A stretch of 64,000 nt of DNA from assembly GCA_030544215.1 (NCBI GenBank), contig JARZZO010000013.1:28565229-28629228 (forward strand). Direction: 5' to 3'. Of the stretch, positions 46,984-58,900 are shown piece by piece. Numbering within the stretch: position 1 is the first letter of the stretch; each line of letters begins with the position of its first letter. A program made the position numbers and the translations under genes. The notes under the pieces are model-generated. The model was not told where the DNA came from. It saw only the letters and a list, made by a program, of their open reading frames with translations, and did not search any database. The stretch comes from Zantedeschia hybrid cultivar. Lineage: Eukaryota; Streptophyta; Magnoliopsida; Alismatales; Araceae.

Positions 46984-49900
46984 ATGCCGAGCTACGGTCG
47001 GGGTTCCGGCCTGCCGTTGCTCGCTCTGTTTCTTCTTCTCTTCCATTGCTCGGCTCCTCCAGCCGCGGCGCAGCGGGGATCCAGGAGGTCCTCTCCATGG
47101 CAGACCTTGGGCGGTACTTCCTTTTCTTTTTTTCCTTTTTTCTCCTGTTTTTTGATTTTTCTGCCTTTCGCTCGCTTGGATTTCTAGTGCTGTTTGAGCT
47201 GCTGTGGGGCTTTGTTTTGAGTTTTTTCCTTCTTTTTTTTTGAGGTTGTTGGTTTTGTTTGGGACGGTGAGACTGGATTTGGTGACAGTGGAGTGTATCT
47301 CTCTGTTTTTGTTAGTTGGTGTTGAATTGGTTTTGGGCAAAAAGGGGAACTGAAATTTGGTGGCTAGATGAGCATAGTTCTGGCCGTTGCATAGTTTAGA
47401 GCTGATTTGGACGCTTGGTTATATTAGGATCCGGTGGTGAGGCAGTGATCGCATCAAATGTTTCTCTTTTTTCTGTCTGATCAAGTCTTTTTTTTTTTTT
47501 TTCTGGCTCAAGAATCCTATTTTAGTGTTATCTTGTTATCTTACATCCGTTATTAGATCATGCATATTCACCGTGGGTGGCATCAGTTGCAGTATTCCGA
47601 TATCCTTGAGGGAGATGTTGGTTTAGTTCTTGATACTGGTTAGGTTAAAGAAAGTTGTTTGTGCCATTTTGTGCATTAGTATCGGATAGATTGTGCGATT
47701 GTGCTGTCCGTCAGTTTTCTGTTTTTTCTGTTTTTTTTTTTTAATTTTTATGGCAATCATTCTGTTTTCTGCTGAGTCGTTTGCTAATGTTATCTGCTTT
47801 CTGTTTTCTTGCTGTTCTGGTGGCTATCTGCTACTGGGGCTTGCGTTTAATCTGGTGGCTATCTGCTACTGAGGCTTGCGTTTAATGCTTCAGTTGAAAT
47901 GAAAAAGCCTCAGCCCGGCTTTTTATCAATTTGTTTTGTTCTATGATTTTTTTTCCACACATCATGCTTCATGCACTTTTTTAATTAAATACCTTTCTAT
48001 GTGGACTTCTTCTTGTCATTGAATGACCTGTATTGTGAAGGCACTCATGTATTCATCCCTTTACCAAAATTTACTTAGGCATGCTAGATGCAGATTGCAA
48101 CATAGGATTGGTTGTGAGTGAAGATAGGAAGTGATCGTGTTTCCTATTAAAAGTTTGGAAAAACATTGGAATGATTCATTTTGTTTGAGCAAACCTGAAA
48201 GGGCAAGTTAACAATTTCTTGTAACAAGCAAAAGGAGCTACCAAATTTCATCTTTAAGTCACAACTGAATACATCCTATTTCTGTGTTAGCTACAGTCAA
48301 ATTGATTCCCTCAGCCCAACACCCTCAACCTCCTAATAGTCGATTTATAAATAGCCAGGAATTTCAGACAGTTCTGATATCTAGGGTGTTCCCCAATTTT
48401 ACAATAGTGAGTATGTAGAGTTAGTTGAGACATTCTTATGTAAGGGTGCTGGTCCTTTTAATCTAACTTTATATACAAGGAAATCCTGGACCACTTCACC
48501 CCAGCTAGAAATTTGCATCATCCACGTTAGTTCATCAGATGCCAAACAAAAGGGAACAAGGTGAAATATATATAGTGTCTCTAACATTTTATGTTATTAT
48601 AAGCTGAGACATTTGTCATCTCAACTTTCCACAAATATTTCTTTTCCCAACTCTTTATCTCATTAGGAGCTAAGTTTTTCTTTTTTTAAAGGTTTTCAAT
48701 TCACCTTTACTGCTATGTTCATTTCTTCTAATAGGTTGTCTTGAGAAATATTATAAATCACATTTCCTTTTTGCAGGTAATGCACCATTTGTGATAGCAA
48801 AAGGAGGCCATTCTGGGCTATTTCCCGATTCCAGTCCAGTTGCATATAGTGCTGCTCTACAGTCTAGTTTGCCCGACACATTGTTGTGGTGTGATGTGCA
48901 GTTGACGAATGATGGTGTCGGGATCTGTCTCCCAAATGTCAGGATGGATAACTGCACTAACGTTGCCGATGTTTACCCTACAAATATCACAACTCACAGT
49001 GTGAATGGTGTTCCCATGAGAGGATATTTTCCTCTGGACTTCAAGTTTACTGATTTAACTCAAGTTTCTTGTAAGTTTGATGCTTCACTTGAATCTTTTA
49101 TGGCAATTAATTATACAACAATAATAAACCTGAAACATAAGAAAGAAATACAATAAGGATATATCATAGTCTAAAAGGAGATGATTTTTTTTTCTTGGTG
49201 GAAAGTAAAAGCCAGTTTTTTCACGTGGTTTCCAATGTAACACAGAATAGTAATCCCAACATCAAGATGGTGTTTTCTAATGTTGCCCTTAGCTGAACCC
49301 CGCAAAATATGTGCTTAGTGTTGAGGGGTGCAGTGCTTTTATTTAACTTCTGTGCAGGAGCCTCTGTGCTTGTGTCTTTGTAAGGGATCCTTTTCATGTG
49401 GTTCCATCTTTTCCTCTTTGTAAGGGATCCCTCTTTCATTGGTCAGAAAAGAAAAGCAACTTGAAAAGTTATAAATATGCGTTGTATCATCTGCCTATGT
49501 CTCAACAGGGATTAATCGGTACAAAGGATAAGCTTCACTTCTGATGTTTCTTGGTTGTCAGCTTGTCAGTGTTGTTTTCATGTTCTTGTATTGGGAAGGA
49601 AACCGCTGATCCCCATTGTTACTAAACCTTATTGGATGTAACATGAGCAGTGCCTTCAATGGACTATACAGCATCTACATGTAATTAACCCAGCCACCTG
49701 CGGCCGGCTTTGTGTTTCCAGTTCTATGTAATCTGTTTCCTTGTGGCATCTACTTGTTGCTGAAAGTATCCAATGCCTATTTTTGTTTGTCAATTCACAT
49801 CTTTTCTTGTTTACTGAAGTATTCACTTATTGCTATTCTCCCTTTTCTTTTTCTCTTCACGTAGATGCCAATTAGAGAGCTAGTGTTAATTCTTTTGCCA

Positions 49901-52900
49901 CCACTGCATGTTAAATGTGCCAGGCAGTTTACTCAGCGTCTCGTGTTTGTTTGTAAAAAAATTAAAATAGGAATTTTAACCAACTTTTCTGCAGACCAAA
50001 ATAAATTAAAACAAGCATCGCTCTTTCATTATGACTTGTGCATAACTGAATAGCATACTGATGATGCTTTTGCATCCTGTCCAGTAACTCAAGGTGTCTT
50101 CTCTCGAACCCCAATGTTTGATAATTTGTTTCCTATTGTCTCCGTTCAAGATGTGGAATCAATACCGGGACAGCCACGCCTTTGGTTGAATATTCAGGTA
50201 GGAGCTTGAGAACCTTACTCTTCTACTGATATTTGTTTGATGCTGCTGATAACTTTTTTTTCCCTCATTGTATGAGAATCTATTATTATATTCCAGTACC
50301 ATACAGACCAAATTTGTGAAAAATATTTTGACATATGTTTTATTTTTAGATTCCTAATGAATATTCTTTTGACCTTTTCCCCTTGTTTTGCAGTATGATA
50401 GGTTTTACAGTCAGCATAATTTGAGCATGAGAAGTTACCTGCTTTCGCTTACAAGGACCTCTGTAATTGATTATGTGTCATCACCTGAAGTATCATTTCT
50501 ACAGAGCATAGCAGCGAGGGTCTCAAAAAGGACACAGCTTGTTTTTCGTTTTCTTGATGCAGATGTTGCCGAACCATCGACAAACCAAACATATGGTTCA
50601 TTGTTAAAGAATCTGACGTTTATCAGGACATTCGCATCTGGAATTCTTGTTCCTAAAAGTTACATTTTGCCAATGAATGCCACTTTTTATCTACGGCCTT
50701 CCACTTCTGTTGTGCTGGATGCTCACAAGGCAGGATTGAAAGTTTTTGCAGCGGACTTTGCAAATGACAACATCGTTGCCTACAACTATAATTATTGTCC
50801 AATAGCTGAGTATCTTTCTTTTGTTGATAATGGTGCTTTTTCTGTTGATGGTGTTCTGACGGACTCCCCTGTTACTGCATCAGCCGCAATAGGTAGTTTT
50901 TTTCCTCCTCGTCACACATTATGTGACCCACTGTGGAGACTGGCATGTTATTTAACTGTATGTTTAATACTATTTATCTTTACAACGAGATTGCAAACTT
51001 TTTCGAGGCATATCACAGAAAACATGGAATGGTAGTGGAAGGGGCCCAACATTAGTTAAGCAACCGGCCAGGTGAAGATAGTCAAAATGGGACTAATACT
51101 TCCAATCTGGATATGAACATGGCGCTAGAGAATTAAATTCCAGTTTAGTTTGACTAGGGGTCACAACCAAGTACGAGCCATAATAATGCCTGTATGGTTT
51201 TACAGCATGAAACCCATAATCATGGTAGTAGATAGAGGGTCCACAAAAGATCCAACAACCCTTGTGGATATCTGATGTAGGACTGATGGATCCTTTTGGA
51301 CATTATTGCACTGGCATCTAGCTAATTAGGTAACGCAATATATATGTATCTTCAGCTTGCATTGTATATTGCATAAACGGTGGTTTCTACTCTGTACTAA
51401 GGCATTTCTCCGAGTCATACTTCTACTATTTCCATTTGATAAACGAATATTCTGTTTGACACTTGAATCCCTTGTAATGGGCAATATTTGAAATTTTTTG
51501 TTCCTAATATTGTCTTGTTGACTCTATCCACCTTAAAAAGAATATGGTTTGTTTGACACAATATATATATATATATATTTTGTGTGGAAAACGGTCACCT
51601 AAATGTTGAAGAACTAGTAAGAAGTTAAGAAAAAATGAAAAACCAAAAAAAAAAGATCAACAAAGCTTGTATAAAATTTGGACATTAAAATGAAGAAATT
51701 TCTGTTGCAGATCATGGTAAAGTTTGTTTTCCTGCTATCCTCAAGATATGTTCTTGTCAATCTGCTAATCTGTATGAATTACATTTAACTGAATAGTATA
51801 ACTGACCTTGGATGCTCCAGATGATGCAAAAGTTAGCATCAGATATGATGCCAAGTGAACCATCCACTTCTATGCATCCATTTTTTTTAAATGTAGAACA
51901 CCCTTGGAGTAGGTTTGTACATGTATCTCCCCTTGAGTTTCAATCCTATCTTTGCCCTCTGTATGTGGAATTAGTATTGTTCGCTACTCATAAATTCCAA
52001 CTGTGGAATAAAAGTTTTCAAAACATTTTTTTGGGCAGTAGATAGCTCTACTTGTTAACTATAATTCAAAATGGAAGATATTAACTGTTATTTTCAATGT
52101 CTATATCCGATCTTTAAGCTTCTCATAGCTTGAGAATTGGAGTTTGAAAGTTGATGTTATGTACATTATCAGTTCCGGGCAGGATACATGGCTTCTATGC
52201 TTTTAGTTGATCATGTATCCTGCCCCATACTGATAATGTAGATAACATCAACTATATATATAAAGGCATAATCGAAGATTCCCCTTTTAATTGTGTTCAA
52301 GAAAGCGACCTTAGTTTGTTATCCACCAGTTATGACATTCGTTTGTCTTTGCATGTACAGGATGTTATTCTCACATAAACCAGACGGGTCCTGGAAGTGG
52401 TAAGAGCACACTTTGTTTTCAGTCTGCCCAATCACTTTGGTCTTTGGCATTAGGATGAATTTATTACATATATGAAGAACCATGGTTTTACATTCTGTTG
52501 TCTACTTCAGGAAATCTCAATATCATTACACGTAATGGAGCCAGTGGAATATATCCTGCCTCTACTGATCTGGCTTATAGGGAAGCTGTAGATGATGGTG
52601 CAGATTATATTGACTGCCTTGTTCAAGTTACAAAAGATGGAGTCCTCATATGCATGAGCAGTGTGAATCTCATTGAGGACACTACAGTTGTACAATCACC
52701 CTTCAGTACCCGTTCTTCTGTTATTCCTGAGCTTCAGAGTAATCCAGGAGTATTTACATTCAATCTTACGTGGGAAGAAATTCAGACAAATTTGAAGCGT
52801 AAGTTATTTTGTTAAGCTTCTTCATTACCCAACAGATATAAGAAATAATCTGGAACATGAGACATAAGTAGATTCTCACACATGTTTTTAATGCTTGTAA

Positions 52901-55900
52901 TGCCATATGTGCTAATGCATTCTCTCCATGATGGAAATTCTTGGAAACATAAGCATGACAATTCTAGCTATTTTTTTATAGATATTTAGCATCCATTATG
53001 AATTGCGAAGCATTGCGAAATTGGCTATTCAGATGAAAATATCTTTCCAGCTTGTTTTCCTTATTTCCATTGTACTTTGAACTTAATTTGACCTAGATGT
53101 TGATGGTATGGGAACATTAATTTTAACTGCCATACATAAAAGGCACATTTACACCATATATGAGTATGTGTAATTATGTGACCAGTATGCTACTAGTGAA
53201 CACCTCCAAATAGGTACCATATTGAAAGAAAAAAAATGATATAGTGGAGCTAGTTCATCAACGTCATTACAAGCTTTTATCCCGCAGCTGAGGTAGGCAA
53301 AATGCAGTGGAGTATTACAAGGATTTGGCAAAGTTCAAAGTTCATGGTTTGTTTGGCCGGCTCAAAACCAGCTACAGTGGTATTGGGGAGGTTTTGATAC
53401 GTTGCAAGCACCCAGATGGATATGTTACAAGCATTCCGTGATGTATCTTGTCGCTTGTAAACTATATAGTCTATGCATCCCATAAACCTCTTCGGCCCGT
53501 CGTCGTGGTGGCAAGCCGCCAAGGACACTCTTCTCGACTTGCCCTCATGCCTGTGGGGACAGCGAGCCGTGAAGCGAAGGGCCTTGGCCTGATATTGTGC
53601 ACCCACGATAAGTGGCGAGCCGTGGGTTCTATTCTATATGCTTTTGTGTGGCGGCATGTCCTATGCCTTCCCTGTGTTGAGATGGCGAGTCAAAGCTGAT
53701 TTGTTGACCCATCGACAGTGACGAACCATCACAGATTGTGCCGCACCTTGGAATCCGTACCATATACAAATGCGCTTCAATAAAATGTCGAGCTGATTCT
53801 ATAAATAATTTCAATTCAATAGGCGACACACCTAGCTAGAAGACATGCGACCTTTGTCCCACTTGCCCATGTGGCAGTGGTGTGCCACACCTGAGGCATC
53901 CTCGCCAGATGGTGAACACCCATAAAACAAGGCAGGCAGGATCGGCACGGGTTGGAACGGATTGGCCAATCCGATCGTTTTTTACCCGAACCAATCCGAT
54001 CCCACGCCCCAATCCATCGAGCCTGACTTGGGATTGGGTTGATCAGTCCGGATCGGTTCGGATTGCCCAATCCCTGGCCAACATTGGGCAGATCGGACCG
54101 GATCGGTTGATCCGGTCCCCAATGACTAGTTTCAAACTTGGATTGTGGATTGGACAGTGAGACTTTGGGGAAAAGTACCATGCTGGTTTGACTTAATTTT
54201 CATGGTTTGTGGAATCAGCCAATTTTGATCTAGATCAGCCAATTTGGATTGAAATCGACAGGTGCTGATCCATTTTAATGGGGGAAGAGCCGATTCCTCA
54301 AGTGATGTTTTTTTAAAGGCCTGACTTGGCCTGGATCGGCCACGAATCAAGCCAATCAGTCTGATTCTTTTGTAGCATCATAGATGGGGCCTGTATTAGG
54401 CAAATCTGGGCCAATACAAGGCTGGGGTTTAATGGATGTAATGGTATGAAACTTCTTCCTCATTGTCCAAGATGTCATTGATTTTATTGTATGCAACCTG
54501 AGCTTTTAACATTTTATTTAATTAGTAATGTAGTATGTATTGGATTGCTGTTGTTGAATGGAGTAATTGATGTTATTCTATTTGCTTTGGATGTTTTTGT
54601 GTTGTAAAATTTGATCATTTTTTTGAGTTATGAGTCTGATTTCAATTGACCACTGCCAACCCAAATTAGTGTAATTCCATTGGACTTTTAACATGTAGGA
54701 TGGGTAGTATAATATATGGAGTTTTTTTATTAGCTACAGAATGATATTTTATAGATTAATTGAGTGCCTGTGTTTCATAAAAATCCTAAAAATGTGATAT
54801 TCCTTGTTGGAAGGGAAAGTTGACTTTAATTATAGTAGAGATATGATTTTTGTTGATATTTCTATTGAATTCAAATGCAGGGTAGTTTCCCTATTTAAAC
54901 ATTATAGCTTTAAGTAAATAAAACTAAATAAACATAAGCCATTTTAATTCAGGGAAATATGGTAACTTGTAGCCTTATTTGGCCATGTTACTAGGCTGGG
55001 GTGGAGGCCCATTATGGAATCCATTGCTTCTGGCCCCCTTCCGCTGCATCTTTCCCCACAGCCTCACCAACCTACTTACCCAAACCACCATACCCGACAG
55101 AAGCTCCACAGTAGTATCTTGGCTGCTTGCTTCTATTAGACTCTCTAAGGTCCCCCTTCAAAAAGAGTGATACCTCCCTATTCCACCCGTTACTTTTTAA
55201 GGTTTAGTTTGTAAGTTTAGGTGCTAAGAATTTATGAATGCTATGGGAAAAAGTCTGTCAAAATGATTTGCTGATTTGGATTCATGTGAAATAATGTTTA
55301 GAACATAAGGAGTAATGATGACTGTATAATTGAATTTTTGGGTTGGGGGGGGGGGGGGGTTGTCTATCCTAATTGCATGATTCTAGAATCATTATTGTAG
55401 CAATTCTCAGTTAATGTGATATGGCTATGGTTAAGGCTTGTGGTATTATTAATACTGAACTCAGGTTGCGACAGGATGCCATAACAAGGTTAATTTTGTA
55501 ATTAAGAGTAAATGCGTGGCATAATTACTTTGAAAGCTGAGTTTAATTGTCATGAGACTGAAATGGTGAATAGTGTTAATCAGGAATGATGAATCATGAT
55601 TTAATGATGATTGTGGATAACACTGATTACAATTGGATGGGACACTGGTTAACTAAGCTCACTCTTTACTATGAGATCAATTAAGTCCTTTAAGGTTCTT
55701 TTATAACCTTTGGTTTAAGATTACGAGGTTAAACCTCAGAATCATTATTTAGTAATCAAATCATATGTTTCTAAAATGGGAATCTAAGATGACTAAGCCT
55801 ATGTTTAACCTTTGATTTGTTGTATGATTTGCAACTGATGATGAATATTCATCATGATGATGATTATACATGCTTAAAAATGATTAAGATAAGGAGATGA

Positions 55901-58900
55901 CATATGATAAAGATTATTAAAAAGAAATGTTGTGAACCTTCTTTTTTTTAATCTGAATTTGGATTTCATTTAGACTGTTGTTACTAGGTGATTACAAACG
56001 TGCCCCTTCAGCCCAGGAGAGATCTGCATCCACCCTTAGGTGGCCGAGAATTTCTTTAGAGAAAGAAATGGAATCAATTTCATGGTCTAAAGTAGGCATC
56101 CGGCCTCCTCAAAGAGGGGGAAGTTACACTTTTAAATAAGAAAGGAAATAAAGGAGATAGGGTGGAATTAGCTGCTGGCAGATACTGTAAACATGCAACT
56201 AAAAGACAGAGGAAGTGAAGACTGAAACTCACTCTCTTCCAAAGTGAGAAGACTGGAACTCACTTTCTTGCAAGGGATCTTGAACTTACATATCAGAGGT
56301 GTCTTCACAATGGATGCTCCTTCTTCCAAAGGATCTTGATATCCAAAATTTCAGAAATGTATTTGCCATCGGTGCCGCTTAAAATTATAGCATTGTTGCC
56401 GGTGGACTAAAGCCCGCATGCAAAGAGCTATTAAATGTACCCTGCTTTCAAGAAGACGGGACCTAAGATGTGAAGAGGATTCATAGATCATTATGTTCAT
56501 TGAAAACATTAGTCATGCTCTCGACACTGCATACACAGATGAAGGATGTTCTCCACGTAAAGCATTTTCTTGTTTTCATTATCCTAGTTTAGTGACACTT
56601 CATGTGCATTGCAACATTCTGTGTGAGGGCATTCTTATTTCTGTTCTCCCTCAAACAGCCTTCTTGCCACTTGATGTACACTTCTGATATACTTTTCCTT
56701 GAATCGTCTGAAAATTTCTACATCGTAAGCTTTTAGAGTTTCCCGCAATCTATGGCTTTGATGTCACCACCAGGTTGGTGGAGTAACTGAAGGTCTCCAA
56801 ACCCAGTGGTGTATGAGGGTTTACCGGTTTTGAATTATCATTGATAATACTCATAGGTATATGTACATGCTTTCTAATCCAGTAGGGTTTGATGGACTTG
56901 CTAAGCGCTGGTGGGGTAGAAAACAATGATGGCTTGTGATTTCACCCCCTTTTTGGGGGTGGGTGAGAGTGGTTGACCTGCTGTTGTCGAGAAGACCTTT
57001 TGTTTAAAATATTTTGATCTCCTACCATGTACTCTATCTTGTCCTTTCTCCATACTTATTTCATGTATGGAGTGATGGTTCCACCATTGTATCTAGATTA
57101 ATTACATGGGAAAATATGTCCTTAAGAGTACAAAATATTTCCTTTTTCCATCATCTTTAACTAGAAAATTGATTAATTTTTGCCATTCTCCACTGCAGCA
57201 CAGATAGCGAACCCATATGTGAAGGCTCGACTGTTTCGAAATCCATTGCACATAAACGATGGAGTTTTCATGTCCTTAACTGACTTTTTGACATTTGCAA
57301 AGGACAAAGCTCTATCGGGAATAATGATCAGCATAGAGGTAAGTGTGGTCTATCATCGTCACAGCCATGCATCACATATCTCTGAATAAGAAAAGTTGAA
57401 AGGACAGTCTTCAGCCCTTAGTATAACAGATACTATCATTCATTTAAGTCCCAAGAAAAGGGAGCACTGGATCCAATGATGGTTGTTTCTGTCTAAACAG
57501 CATACTGTAACATCACAGAAATGGTTATTGTAGATAGTCATCCTATCCACTTCCAAAGAACAAGTTATTGTTGTTTCTTATTTTGTGGTACACAATGCAA
57601 GCTCGTTGTCTTGGATTGTCAAAGAAGTCATCATTGTTCCTTAATGGACGATGCAATTTATCCTTTTCATGCAATTTGTCCTTTTCCAAAACAAGTGTTC
57701 ATTTCCTGAGAGACAGAATCTTGGATGTTTTTCACATGGGAAGTTGTGGGTTTTAATAAGATCTAGAACACATGCAAAAGTAGGGTTTGATTAGTCTGTT
57801 TTCATTTGCTTTGGGGATTGAGAAGGTTAGCTTGAGCTAGGAGCTGTGCTGCTCTGGGAAATGTGGTTCTTGTTTTTTGTTGGTAAAGATTTTTCTGTTT
57901 CTTGATGGTATGGAAATCATCATTGTCATCATTAGCTTCAGTCCATCAATCTGGATTGTGCTACATAAAATGAGGAATCCAAGATCTGGCAGACTTTTTT
58001 GCCTGCTTGCCTGATGTCATCTACATGACAGTGCCAAGGTGCTTAGCCAAGATAAAAAATTCCTTGAGGCCTGGCAGATAAAGAAGTACCATCCTAGCAC
58101 TGCAGTTTAAGCTTATGCAACTGTGGAGCTAACGTCCAACTTCACCTATTGTACGAATATATCTTTATTTCACCGTTCACCCATCATCAAGAGAATGCCA
58201 AAATAGAATAAGCTGCAGATTGTCTGCTAGAGACAAGCTTATGTATTCCTTCATTCATCATGCAAGATCTGCAAGTAGATCAATAAAGCCAAGCTGTCAT
58301 GCTTTTGAATGATTTTTTTAATTGTCTCAATCTTATTTCATTGGCACTATCCTGTCCCACATGGTGCTGAAAGGGATTTTACGATTGCCTTAGTCTCTGA
58401 AGAACTAACAATTCTAGAGGATGCTCTCTGCACAACTTCCCATTCAGCATGCACTTGAGGGTGGTCTCTGAGAAGGTTGAGCCACTTGAATTCGGGTTGA
58501 GCCTTCTTATGTACGTCACAGGTCCAAAACGTCATCTCTTCTAGAATTCTTGATGACATATTCCTGGATTTCCTTTGTGAGAGTTTCTGATATCTCCATG
58601 GAAAGTTCCGTCCCTCTGATATTTGAAAATGTTTACCCATTTTAACCCATGTGCAGGGTTGCCATTGCAACCTACCTGCCTGCTCGTCTGCCTCCATTAT
58701 TTGCTACTTGGAAGGAACTCATCACTAACGAATCTGCATGTACTACGAACAGCCAAGATGGTATCTATTTATTTGATCAGATGGTCCTCAACATTCCTTA
58801 AATCAGGACAGCGCAGCATATTTGACCACCATCCTTATTATGAGACTGACACTCCAGATTCAGAGTCTTTTATCTGATGGGTTAGATTTCTGATAAATGG

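Noticed and set aside
46568..47340. Several long frames around the first exon of the GDPDL gene
   Set aside because: They are shadows of a GC-rich leader, exon 1 and intron; only the frame from 46984 gives a signal peptide that splices into the conserved domain.
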